This document shows, piece by piece, positions 1 through 7,144 of a stretch of DNA of 44,200 bases; positions within the stretch are counted from its first letter, which is position 1; every line of letters begins with the position of its first letter. The DNA is from DAOUAT01 sp964551735. Its GTDB lineage: Bacteria; Chloroflexota; Anaerolineae; CG2-30-64-16. Both the position numbers and the translations under genes were made by a program. The stretch is taken from contig CAZKEF010000045.1 in NCBI GenBank assembly GCA_964551735.1, positions 1-44,200 of the forward strand. Reading direction: 5' to 3'. The notes under the pieces were generated by a model that was not told the origin of the DNA, made no database searches, and saw nothing but the letters and a program-made list of their open reading frames with translations.

Positions 1-454
1 ATAGCTGTGCCATCTCCGGCGCACGCTGCAACTTAAGATTAGCCAACGGTATCCCCTATTAGGCGCGATATAGAAGCTCCCCCCTAAATATGGCGTTTGT
101 CAAGAGGGCGGGAGCCAGCCTTTTCGGGGACAGACTGTGGACAAACTCAGACGCACATCGGCCACCCGCAATAAGGGGGAGATGAGCGGGGCATGGCATA
201 TCTAGGGGGTGGACTTGGATATTGCCTTCATCTGGGATGCGCACTCGAATCTCCCCCCAAATAAGGGCGCGAGAGGTGTTGTGGGCGGCTGTGGATAGGT
301 TTCAGGGGTGTCCCCAGGGTTATTCCCTGATAGCTGTTGACAAGTAGTTTGTACCGTCGAGGCAACCGTGCTATACTTTGAATTTGTGTGTTGCGGCCGA
401 GCCCGATGTCGCGCCGGTGCAGCGTAACTGTTTTCTGGAGTTACATCGGCGCAT
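1..454. other. Non-coding leader with DnaA-box-like 9-mers and C-rich repeats
   Basis: No convincing gene was found in this 454-base stretch. It holds TGTGGACAA at 136-144, the complement of the high-GC DnaA box TTGTCCACA. It also holds TGTGGATAG at 290-298, one mismatch from TGTGGATAA, and the weaker TTATTCCCT at 320-328. A C-rich motif of the type CTCCCCC-(T)-AAATA-GGCG recurs at 73-95 and 247-271, inverted at 166-183, and more weakly at 49-66. The layout could be part of a replication origin or a multi-site operator. The left edge cuts the context, so neither can be decided. Confidence 0.4.
349..377 (+). promoter_or_regulatory. Putative sigma70 promoter for the EEP operon
   Basis: TATACT at 372-377 is a good -10 box (5/6). 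It lies 17 bp downstream of TTGTAC at 349-354, which keeps TTG of the -35 consensus. A TTGACA at 337-342 is nearby but 29 bp away, too far to pair with this -10. Expected transcription start is about 384, giving a leader of roughly 70 nt before the gene at 455. Confidence 0.5.
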
Positions 455-1264
455 ATGGGATGGAGCGGGACAGCTTTGCGTTTAATGACCTATAATATTC
501 ATTGGTGGGCCGGTCGTGATCGGCGTTTGGACCTGGATCGCCTGGCCGCGGTGATCCGGGCAGCGGGTGCAGATGTGGTAGGACTGAATGAGGTTCTGCA
601 TCCAGTGACGATGAACGGCCGTCGCTATGCGCCCCTGGCGGAGCTGGCGGAACGGCTGGGTATGTATTATGCCTTTGGCCCGAGTGGTTGGGTGGAATAC
701 CGAGCGCCGGGCTGGCATGGGCCAATCGGCAACGCGCTGCTGAGCCGCTATCCCCTGGCCGATGTGTCGAACACCCTTCTTCCGCGGCTGTTGGGCTCTC
801 AACAACGTTCGCTGCTGAGCGCCACGTTGGCGGCCGGCCCGGCGCTCGGGTTGACGGCCTTCGTCACCCATCTCGATCACGCATTCGAGGGCACCCGCTT
901 GCTGCAATTGCGCGAGGTGCTGCGGCACATGGCTCGTCGCGATCCCCATTTCCTGGTCGGTGACTTCAATACCCCCGGGTTCCTTGGCGCCCACAGCCGT
1001 CGGCTGCTGCCGCCGGTGCTCCGCATGCTGCACGCGGCCGGCTACCAGGACGCTTTTCACACGGTAGGTGAAGGTCCCGGACGCACTTTCCCTGCGCACT
1101 CCCCTCTGGTCCGTATTGATTTCCTGTTCCTGCCGCGGCGTTGGGCGCACGGCCTGCGCACGGCTCGGACGGTAAACGACGCGCAGATCAGCGATGTATC
1201 CGATCATCGCCCTTTGCTGGTGGACTGGATCTGGCCTGAGCGCCCGGCTTTACGCCCTGCATGA
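455..1264 (+). CDS. Endonuclease/exonuclease/phosphatase (EEP) family protein, copy 1
   Basis: This 269-residue protein has the order of motifs of the EEP fold (DNase I, exonuclease III, sphingomyelinase superfamily). An early TYNIHWW strand carries the metal-binding Asn14, GLNEV carries the metal ligand Glu46, and THLDH, VGDFNTP and a C-terminal VSDHRP supply the catalytic His and Asp residues. It is expected to hydrolyse a phosphodiester or phosphomonoester with Mg2+; the substrate (nucleic acid, lipid or other) cannot be told from sequence. There is no signal peptide. GGAG at 437-440 is 14 nt from the chosen ATG, rather far; the internal ATG at 485 (MTYNIHWW) is the alternative and would start exactly at the domain. 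The next gene is a paralogue. Confidence 0.85.
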   Translation: MGWSGTALRLMTYNIHWWAGRDRRLDLDRLAAVIRAAGADVVGLNEVLHPVTMNGRRYAPLAELAERLGMYYAFGPSGWVEYRAPGWHGPIGNALLSRYPLADVSNTLLPRLLGSQQRSLLSATLAAGPALGLTAFVTHLDHAFEGTRLLQLREVLRHMARRDPHFLVGDFNTPGFLGAHSRRLLPPVLRMLHAAGYQDAFHTVGEGPGRTFPAHSPLVRIDFLFLPRRWAHGLRTARTVNDAQISDVSDHRPLLVDWIWPERPALRPA

Positions 1265-1300
1265 CCGCGGCGCCGGCCCGTGTATTGACCGAGGACAGCC

Positions 1301-2107
1301 ATGCGGATCCTTACCTACAATGTACACGGCTGGCGCACCCCTGATGATCGTCCAAATCTGGATGGTGTCACCGCGGTTATCAAGGCCAGTCGTGCAGACA
1401 TTATTGGCCTCAACGAGGTCTTTCACCCTGCGCACGGCGATGACGGGGTGGCGTTGGCTGAGCTGGCTGCGCGGCTGGGCTTGCACTATGTTTTTGGCCC
1501 GACGCAACCTGCGGCCGGTGTCCCCAGCCACCCACCTTACGGCAACGCGCTGCTGAGCCGCTGGCCCATCCAGGCGTATGCCGCGCACCACCTGACCCCG
1601 GAGACAACTTACGGCCGCCGCGGCTTGTTGGAGGCGCGCGTGGTCTTGTCGTCCGGGCACCCCTTGACGGTGTACGTAACCCACCTGGATCATCGCTCGG
1701 AAGATATCCGGCTGGCGCAGTGGGCCGCGGCCGTCACGTGGTTGCAGCGCGACCGCGGCCGGCCGCACCTGCTCCTGGGTGACTTCAACGCGCTAGCTGC
1801 GGCCGATTATGTTGGCCCAAACGCGCTGGAACGGCTGAGCGCCTATCAGCAGGCGCAGGGCTGGCCGCCGCCGCGGTTTGACCTGGTGGCCCAGGTGTTG
1901 AAGGCCGGCTATATTGATGTGCACGGGCGCGCAGGGGCGGGGTTCGCACCCAGTTTTCCGGCCGCGGCTCCGGAGCGGCGCATTGATTACATCTTCTTGC
2001 CCGAGGTCCTGGCCAGGGCCTTGCGTTCCTGTGGCCAGCTCACACTTCCGGAAGCGCACACGGTATCAGATCATTTGCCGGTGGTCACTGACCTGGATTG
2101 GCCTTGA
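1301..2107 (+). CDS. Endonuclease/exonuclease/phosphatase (EEP) family protein, copy 2
   Basis: This 268-residue protein is a tandem paralogue of the preceding gene and shows the same motif series: ILTYNVHGW, GLNEV with metal-ligand Glu39, GNALLSRWP, THLDH, LLGDFNAL and VSDHLPVV near the end. GAGGA at 1291-1295 gives good spacing to ATG 1301. It differs from copy 1 mainly in a longer insert between GDFN and the C-terminal RIDYIFLP strand. All expected catalytic residues are visible, so it should be active on an unknown phosphoester. It follows copy 1 by 36 nt and precedes the methyltransferase by 2 nt, so the three are probably co-transcribed. Confidence 0.87.
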   Translation: MRILTYNVHGWRTPDDRPNLDGVTAVIKASRADIIGLNEVFHPAHGDDGVALAELAARLGLHYVFGPTQPAAGVPSHPPYGNALLSRWPIQAYAAHHLTPETTYGRRGLLEARVVLSSGHPLTVYVTHLDHRSEDIRLAQWAAAVTWLQRDRGRPHLLLGDFNALAAADYVGPNALERLSAYQQAQGWPPPRFDLVAQVLKAGYIDVHGRAGAGFAPSFPAAAPERRIDYIFLPEVLARALRSCGQLTLPEAHTVSDHLPVVTDLDWP

Positions 2108-2109
2108 CC

Positions 2110-2760
2110 ATGTCAGACGCGCCGGAAAACGATCTGCCGCGCGGCTCTGCAGCCTGGTGGGATGCGCGCTATCGGGATGGCGCGAACCCGTGGGATACCG
2201 GCATTGTGCCCCCCGAGGTGGTGGCGCTGCTGACTTCGGGCGCTGTCCCTCCCGGCTGGGCGCTGGACCTGGGCTGTGGCAGTGGGGTCAGCAGCCGCTA
2301 CCTGGCGCGCCACGGGTTTCGAGTGGTGGGGATCGATCTGGCGCAAAGTGCGTTACGCCGTGCCGGTATGGCTGCACAGTACGCGGCATCCCCCGCTTAC
2401 TTCTGCCTGGCGGATGTGAGCGACCTGGCGTTTCTGCTGGTGCGCGCGACCCTGGCGCTGGACATCGGTTGCTTCCACGCGCTGCCATCTGATCGCCGCA
2501 CCGCTTACGTCGCCACACTGGCCGAGCACTTGTTCCCCGGCGCATTTTATCTCCTCTATGCCTTTGAGCCGCACGACGATCCGGCCAGCAGCGAGCTGCG
2601 CGGGGTCGGGCCGGCAGCCATCGCCGGCTTCGCCCCGCATTTCGTCCTCCGTTGGGCGCAGCATGGGTGGGATCAAGATCGGCGTTCTGCCTGGTATTTA
2701 TTGGAGCGTGCTGGCCGGAACGTTGCTGTGCTTACTGACCGGCGCGGTTCGCTGGGGTAG
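2110..2760 (+). CDS. Class I SAM-dependent methyltransferase
   Basis: This 216-residue protein carries the SAM-binding glycine-rich motif LDLGCGSG at residues 52-59, followed by the acidic strand end VVGIDLAQ and the LADVSD segment. The N-terminal WWDARYRDGANPWD resembles thiopurine- and TehB-type small-molecule methyltransferases. The substrate is unknown. ATG 2110 lies 2 nt after the stop of the EEP gene and has no clear Shine-Dalgarno, so translation probably depends on coupling. A frame-compatible TTG at 2098 inside the upstream gene is less likely. Its TAG stop at 2758-2760 forms the first half of the -10 box of the next gene's promoter. Confidence 0.82.
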   Translation: MSDAPENDLPRGSAAWWDARYRDGANPWDTGIVPPEVVALLTSGAVPPGWALDLGCGSGVSSRYLARHGFRVVGIDLAQSALRRAGMAAQYAASPAYFCLADVSDLAFLLVRATLALDIGCFHALPSDRRTAYVATLAEHLFPGAFYLLYAFEPHDDPASSELRGVGPAAIAGFAPHFVLRWAQHGWDQDRRSAWYLLERAGRNVAVLTDRRGSLG

Positions 2761-2763
2761 AAT
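2735..2763 (+). promoter_or_regulatory. Promoter for the sulfite-oxidase-like gene, overlapping the upstream stop codon
   Basis: CTGACC at 2735-2740 (4/6) and TAGAAT at 2758-2763 (5/6) are separated by 17 bp. The methyltransferase stop TAG is part of the -10 box. The expected start near 2770 gives a short leader containing GGAGG before ATG 2796. Confidence 0.6.
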
Positions 2764-2795
2764 GCCTTGCAGAAATATCTGTGACGGAGGCGCCC

Positions 2796-3428
2796 ATGCG
2801 TTTTGAGAATCCGCTGAAGCGGGTCGAGCGGCTGCGGCGGGTGAAGAATCTGCCGGGACCCAGTGAGGATGACCGTGTTCCCCCCGGCCAGTTTCTTACC
2901 GATAAGTTCCCGGTGCTGCACTATGGTTCGGTGCCGATCTATCAGCGCCTGGATAACTGGGACTTTCGGGTGTTTGGATTGGTGGAACAGTCGCTGCGCT
3001 TCACCTGGGACCAGCTCATGGCGTTGCCGCACCACACGCAAACCGTTGACATCCACTGCGTGACCCGGTGGAGCAAGCTGGACACCACCTGGACCGGCAT
3101 CCCCTGGCGCGAGCTGCTGAAAGTGATCCAGGTCAAGCCGGAGGCCACGCATGTGATGGCGCATTGCGAGTACGGCTTCACGGCCAACATTGCCTTGGAT
3201 GTGTTGGACGACGATGACACCATGCTGGCCTTTGCCTACGACAACAAGCCACTTGAACCTGATCACGGCTATCCCCTGCGCCTGCTGGTGCCAAAGAAGT
3301 ACTTCTGGAAGAGCGCCAAGTGGCTGCGAGGGATCGAGTTCATGGTGGGGGACCGCCCAGGCTTCTGGGAGCGTAACGGGTATCACATGGAGGGCGATCC
3401 ATGGCGCGAAGAACGGTTTGGGTGGTGA
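2796..3428 (+). CDS. Sulfite oxidase-like molybdopterin oxidoreductase
   Basis: This 210-residue protein is a single oxidoreductase molybdopterin-binding domain (sulfite oxidase/MsrP family). The key residue is the molybdenum-ligating Cys88 in DIHCVTRWSKLDTTW, followed by TGIPWREL, a DDDDTMLAFAYD segment and the typical GYPLRLLVPKKYFWKSAKW near the end. It has no twin-arginine signal, no heme domain and no dimerisation domain, so it is a minimal, probably cytosolic form. Electron donor and substrate are unknown. The start ATG 2796 is set by GGAGG at 2786-2790; the in-frame GTG at 2781 lacks such a site. It has its own promoter and a strong terminator after it, so it is likely monocistronic. 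Confidence 0.9.
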   Translation: MRFENPLKRVERLRRVKNLPGPSEDDRVPPGQFLTDKFPVLHYGSVPIYQRLDNWDFRVFGLVEQSLRFTWDQLMALPHHTQTVDIHCVTRWSKLDTTWTGIPWRELLKVIQVKPEATHVMAHCEYGFTANIALDVLDDDDTMLAFAYDNKPLEPDHGYPLRLLVPKKYFWKSAKWLRGIEFMVGDRPGFWERNGYHMEGDPWREERFGW

Positions 3429-3460
3429 AGTCGCAGGTTCGAAGCCGTTGAATCCTCGAT

Positions 3461-3493
3461 ACCTGATCGGTTTGGCAACCGGTCAGGTTTTTT
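3461..3493 (+). terminator. Rho-independent terminator after the molybdoenzyme gene
   Basis: A 12-bp stem (3461-3472 with 3477-3488, one G-U pair) closes a TGGC loop and runs into six T residues at 3488-3493. This is a textbook intrinsic terminator. Confidence 0.92.
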
Positions 3494-3501
3494 GTTATCA
3501 T
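3472..3501 (+). promoter_or_regulatory. Promoter of the histidine kinase gene, overlapping the terminator
   Basis: TTGGCA at 3472-3477 (5/6) and TATCAT at 3496-3501 (5/6) are 18 bp apart. The -35 box is inside the terminator loop and right arm. Seven bases separate the -10 box from ATG 3509, so the transcript probably starts at or next to the A of ATG (leaderless). Confidence 0.6.
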
Positions 3502-3508
3502 AGACGCT

Positions 3509-5080
3509 ATGATCAGCTATCAACTGCGCCAACGCGAATACCTGCTAGAGATCAGCCGGGCGATGACCTCCCGGCTCGATCTACCCTCCCTCCTGCGCCT
3601 GATCCTGAACAGCGCGGCCGACCTGGTGCGCGCTGAGGCCGGCCTGATCGCCCTGCGCCGTGGCCAATCCACGAACCTAGCGATTCACGCCAGCTACGGC
3701 ATCCCGGCCAGCCTCTTGGGGCGTTTTGCCCCGCTGCTCACCGATTTTCCGCTCCAGCCCGACCAGGCGCGCGTGGGGGGCATCCCGGACCTGCAAGCGC
3801 GGCTCAACCTGGTGGCGCGCGCGATCCGCCTGCCGCTGACGCAGGTGGTGGCGCTGCCGCTGCTCACCCAGGAGCGGCTGCTGGGCCTCATTTATCTTTT
3901 CCGCGGGGGCAGCAGCGCGTTCACGCCTAACGATGAGGATGTGCTGGCCAGTTTTGCTGATCAAGCGGCCATCGCCGTGCGTAACGCCCAGCTTTACCAG
4001 CAGGTGAGCGCGGAGAAACGCCAGCTCAACGCCATCATCGAGCACAGCGCCGACGGCGTCATGATCCTTGACCCCGAGCTGCGCGTCCAGGTCTTCAACC
4101 GGGCGCTCAGCCAGATGACCGGCTGGCCGGCTGAACGGGCCATCGGCCGGCCCTGCTATGAGGTGCTGGCGCTGGAGCACGTGACGGGGCAAGATCTATG
4201 CGGCGCTGAGCCCGGGACCGTGACCTTCCTTGAGGGCGCGCCGACCCAGGCAGAAGGCGTGTTGATGCGGCCGGCCGGGTCGCGGATCAGCATCAGCGTC
4301 ACCTACTCGCCGTTGTACGACGACGAAGGCCGGCTCACCGCGGTGATCGCCAACGTGGTGGATATCACCCGGTTCCGGGAGGCCGAGGAGATGAAATCCA
4401 CCTTCGTCTCGGTGATCTCGCACGAGCTAAAGACACCGGTGGCGCTGATTAAGGGTTACGCCAGCACCCTGGCACGCGAGGATGCCCAGTGGGACGCCGT
4501 GACGCTGCGTGAGGGGCTAGCTGTGATCGGGGAAGAAAGCGACCGTCTGAACGCGCTGATCAACAACCTGCTTGACGCCTCGCGCATCCAGGCCGGCGGG
4601 TTCAAGCTCGATCGCGGGGATGTGGCGCTCCCCGCCCTGGCGGCCAGCGTGGTCGAGAGCTTCCGCCTGCAAACCAGCCTGCACCAGTTCGTGTTGGATT
4701 TTCCGGCCGATCTCCCGCCCGTGTTCGCTGATGAGGAGCGGCTGCGGCAGGTGTTCAACAACCTGCTCAGTAACGCCATCAAGTACGCGCCCGACGGCGG
4801 CGAGGTGCGGGTGGGCGGCTGGCGCAAAGGGGATACGATCACTGTGTACGTGGCGGATCAGGGCATCGGCATCCCCCTGGCCGAGCAAGACAAGCTGTTC
4901 CAACGGTTTTACCGGGTGGATTCCAGCCTTCGCCGATCCACCCTGGGCGCCGGGTTGGGCCTTTTCTTGTGCCGCTCCATCGTCGAGGCGCACGGCGGCC
5001 GCATCTGGCTGCGCAGCGAGCCTGGCAAGGGGACAACGGTGTTTTTCACGCTGCCGATGGAAGAATCGGAGAGGTTATGA
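3509..5080 (+). CDS. GAF-PAS sensor histidine kinase
   Basis: This 523-residue soluble sensor kinase has a GAF domain at about residues 15-165, a PAS domain at about 175-290 (IIEHSADGVMILDPEL onwards), a HisKA domain with the phospho-acceptor His305 in ISHELKTP, and an HATPase domain with N box NNLLSNAIKYAPD, G1 box DQGIGIP and G2 box GAGLGLFLC. No membrane segment is visible, so it should sense a cytosolic ligand, light or redox cue. The partner is the response regulator that overlaps its stop by 4 nt (ATGA). There is no Shine-Dalgarno before ATG 3509, which fits the leaderless promoter described separately. Confidence 0.95.
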   Translation: MISYQLRQREYLLEISRAMTSRLDLPSLLRLILNSAADLVRAEAGLIALRRGQSTNLAIHASYGIPASLLGRFAPLLTDFPLQPDQARVGGIPDLQARLNLVARAIRLPLTQVVALPLLTQERLLGLIYLFRGGSSAFTPNDEDVLASFADQAAIAVRNAQLYQQVSAEKRQLNAIIEHSADGVMILDPELRVQVFNRALSQMTGWPAERAIGRPCYEVLALEHVTGQDLCGAEPGTVTFLEGAPTQAEGVLMRPAGSRISISVTYSPLYDDEGRLTAVIANVVDITRFREAEEMKSTFVSVISHELKTPVALIKGYASTLAREDAQWDAVTLREGLAVIGEESDRLNALINNLLDASRIQAGGFKLDRGDVALPALAASVVESFRLQTSLHQFVLDFPADLPPVFADEERLRQVFNNLLSNAIKYAPDGGEVRVGGWRKGDTITVYVADQGIGIPLAEQDKLFQRFYRVDSSLRRSTLGAGLGLFLCRSIVEAHGGRIWLRSEPGKGTTVFFTLPMEESERL

Positions 5081-5772
5081 AAAAACGTATCCTCATCGTA
5101 GACGATGAGCCGCGCATGCGCCGTTTCGTGCGCATGAACTTGGATCTGGAGGGCTACGAGGTCAGCGAGGCCGAGAACGGGCTAGCCGCCCTGGGCAAGG
5201 CGCGCGATGAGCTTCCTGACCTGGTGCTGCTGGATGTGGCCATGCCGGTGATGGATGGGTTCGAGACGCTGGCGCGGCTGCGCGAAGTCTCAGCGGTGCC
5301 GGTGATCATGCTCACGGTCAAAGGGGACGAGGAAGACCGCATCCGCGGCCTTGACCTGGGCGCGGATGACTATGTTACCAAGCCGTTTAGCCCGCGGGAG
5401 CTGCTCAGCCGCATCCGGGCCGTATTGCGACGCGTGGAGCCTGCCAGGCCTGGCGCCGAGGGGCCGCTGCAGATTGACGAAGACCTGGCCATTGATTTCC
5501 CCCGCCGTGAGGTCATTGCGCGCGGGGAGCACATCAAGCTGCGGCCGACCGAGTACCGCTTGCTGAATCACCTGGTGGAGAACGCCGGCTGGATCGTGCC
5601 GCAAGAGACGCTGTTGGCCAAGGTTTGGGGGCCGGAATACCGCGACGATAACCAGCTTCTCCGCCTGTACATCACCTACCTGCGCAAGAAGATCGAACCC
5701 GACCCAGCCAATCCCAGGTACATCCTGACGGAGCGCGGGGTCGGATATCAGTTTGTGGACTACAAGCGATAG
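5077..5772 (+). CDS. OmpR/PhoB-family response regulator
   Basis: This 231-residue regulator has a receiver domain with acidic pocket Asp9-Asp10, phospho-acceptor Asp53, Thr80 and Lys102 (DDYVTKPF), then a winged-helix DNA-binding domain from about residue 130 (LRPTEYRLLNHLVENAGWIV and the C-terminal RGVGYQF). It is the cognate partner of the kinase. ATG 5077 lies in the ATGA overlap with the kinase stop, preceded by GAGAGG at 5069-5074. A longer frame begins at 4969 but that part is shadow of the kinase gene. Targets are unknown; the ThiS-like and transporter genes behind it may be part of the same transcript. Confidence 0.95.
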   Translation: MKKRILIVDDEPRMRRFVRMNLDLEGYEVSEAENGLAALGKARDELPDLVLLDVAMPVMDGFETLARLREVSAVPVIMLTVKGDEEDRIRGLDLGADDYVTKPFSPRELLSRIRAVLRRVEPARPGAEGPLQIDEDLAIDFPRREVIARGEHIKLRPTEYRLLNHLVENAGWIVPQETLLAKVWGPEYRDDNQLLRLYITYLRKKIEPDPANPRYILTERGVGYQFVDYKR

Positions 5773-5781
5773 GCGGGGCGC

Positions 5782-5823
5782 AACCTGGCGCAAGGCCTTG
5801 AACCTGGCGCATCGGAAGGCTTG
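5782..5823. repeat. Short direct repeat AACCTGGCGCA
   Basis: Two consecutive ~20-bp units begin AACCTGGCGCA at 5782 and 5801, each followed by an AGGC-CTTG tail. AACCTGGCGC occurs again at 39214, also just after a gene. Function unknown. Confidence 0.4.
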
Positions 5824-5856
5824 TCTCGGCAACGTAAGCATAGGGTGATCTGTGTG

Positions 5857-6057
5857 ATGATACGCGTTAACGGCCAATTCGACGTGGCATACCGTCCCGG
5901 CATGACCATCCAGGACGTGCTGGATGCGCTCAAATTCAGCTTTCGTATGATCGTGGTGAAGATCGACGGCAACGTGGTGCTGCGCAAGGATTTTGCGAGC
6001 ACCGAAGTGCCCGACGGCGCGGAGATGCAGGCGATCCACTTGATCAGCGGGGGATAA
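5857..6057 (+). CDS. ThiS/MoaD-like sulfur carrier protein
   Basis: This 66-residue protein has the beta-grasp pattern of ThiS and MoaD sulfur carriers: an N-terminal strand IRVNGQF, a central VVKIDGNVVLRKDF, the acidic PDGAEMQAI loop and the diagnostic C-terminal Gly-Gly, whose carboxylate would be adenylated and thiocarboxylated. It may act in thiamine thiazole, molybdopterin or another sulfur-transfer pathway; no ThiF/MoeB, ThiG or MoaE gene lies nearby, so the pathway is open. ATG 5857 with upstream AGGGTGAT is preferred over TTG 5821. It sits between the response regulator and the AEC transporter, which starts 3 nt after it. Confidence 0.75.
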   Translation: MIRVNGQFDVAYRPGMTIQDVLDALKFSFRMIVVKIDGNVVLRKDFASTEVPDGAEMQAIHLISGG

Positions 6058-6060
6058 TTG

Positions 6061-7005
6061 ATGATTTACCTTGAAGCCTTCTCCAAAGTTTTGCCCGTCA
6101 TCTTGCTCTTCCTGTTGGGCGCGCTGCTGCGCAAGACGCGCTTCCTGACCGAGAGCACGGTCGGCGACATCAAGAAGCTGATCGTCAATGTCACCCTGCC
6201 GGCGGTGCTGTTCCTGGCCTTCGCCGGGGTGAACCTGGAGGCGCGGCACCTGGCGATCGTGGTGCTGGTCTTCGCCGGGTGTCTGCTGGCGCTGTTCGTG
6301 GGCCGGCGGATCAGTTGGCCGGTGGGACTGCCGTCGCCCTACTTTCCCACGCTGATGACCGGCTTTGAGGCCGGGATGATGGGCTACGCCATCTTCGGGG
6401 CAGTCTACGGCGCGGCGAACATCTTCAACTTCGCGGTGGTGGACCTGGGCCAGGTCACGTTCGTCTTTTTTGTGCTGGTGCCGTTTGTGCAGCGGATGGC
6501 TACCGGCGCGACTTCGTTTGTCGCGACGCTGCGCGGGGTCGTCAAGACACCGGTGATCCTCGCGATCTTCCTGGGCATCCTGTTCAACCGCCTGGGGCTG
6601 GAATCCGTGCTGCGCGGCTGGCCGCCCAGCGACGCGGTCTTCCGCACCCTGGAACTGTTGGGGGCCGTCACCACCCCGCTGATCGCGTTGGTGATCGGCT
6701 ACGAGGTGCACTTGCAGCGGGGTGCGCTGTTGAGGCCAGCGCAAGCCATCGCCCTGCGGCTGCTCTTCTGGGTTCCTGCTGGTCTGCTGCTCAATATGTT
6801 GGTGGTAAAGCCGTTGTTCGGCGCGGATGTGATGCTCCAGGCCGCGGTGATGACCATGTTCGTCCTGCCGCCGCCGTTTGTGATCCCGTTGTTCATGGGC
6901 CGCGCCAGTCAGGAGGAGCGCACCTTCGTGGTGAATACCTTGTCGCTGGCGACCCTGGTGACGCTGGTCGCGTTTACCGTGATCACAGTAGTTTACAGGC
7001 AGTAG
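6061..7005 (+). CDS. AEC (auxin efflux carrier) family transporter
   Basis: This 314-residue integral membrane protein has about ten hydrophobic segments in two similar halves, as in the AEC/bile-acid transporter fold. Landmarks are the first helix VLPVILLFLLGALLRK, the conserved Asn-containing IVNVTLPAVLF, the glycine-rich GFEAGMMGYAIFG and the late Pro-rich crossover MFVLPPPFVIPLFMG. Members export organic anions such as malate or other small acids; the substrate here is unknown. ATG 6061 follows GGGGGAT and the stop of the ThiS-like gene by 3 nt, so coupling is likely; the TTG at 6058 is less likely. Confidence 0.88.
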   Translation: MIYLEAFSKVLPVILLFLLGALLRKTRFLTESTVGDIKKLIVNVTLPAVLFLAFAGVNLEARHLAIVVLVFAGCLLALFVGRRISWPVGLPSPYFPTLMTGFEAGMMGYAIFGAVYGAANIFNFAVVDLGQVTFVFFVLVPFVQRMATGATSFVATLRGVVKTPVILAIFLGILFNRLGLESVLRGWPPSDAVFRTLELLGAVTTPLIALVIGYEVHLQRGALLRPAQAIALRLLFWVPAGLLLNMLVVKPLFGADVMLQAAVMTMFVLPPPFVIPLFMGRASQEERTFVVNTLSLATLVTLVAFTVITVVYRQ

Positions 7006-7047
7006 TGGCGAATCGGCGACCGATGGGCGAGTCAGCAACGGCGACGA

Positions 7048-7139
7048 GGGAACTTAGGGAATTACGACTGACCCGGCCCACCTTACGCACGATAGGGAAT
7101 GCGTAGTCCGCGATACGCACGCCGTATGCGTTACGCACT
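7048..7139. repeat. Degenerate heptad repeat tract between convergent genes
   Basis: The intergenic region between the two transporters holds GGGAACTTAGGGAATT at 7048-7063, close to 9169-9184. It then holds about eight degenerate 7-bp units around ATRCGCA at 7084-7139, partly self-complementary (TACGCAC and ATGCGT in both senses). No gene is visible. Confidence 0.5.
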
Positions 7140-7144
7140 ACGTT

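Noticed and set aside
337..342. TTGACA as the -35 box of the first promoter
   Set aside because: It is 29 bp from the TATACT at 372, outside the workable spacer range.
3437..3460. T-loop-like GGTTCGAA suggesting a tRNA
   Set aside because: The flanks do not pair as a T stem and no acceptor or anticodon arm could be drawn.
5290..7038. Minus-strand open frame of 582 codons
   Set aside because: It lies antisense to the response regulator, ThiS-like and AEC genes; composition is Gln/His/Arg-rich, typical of a high-GC shadow frame.
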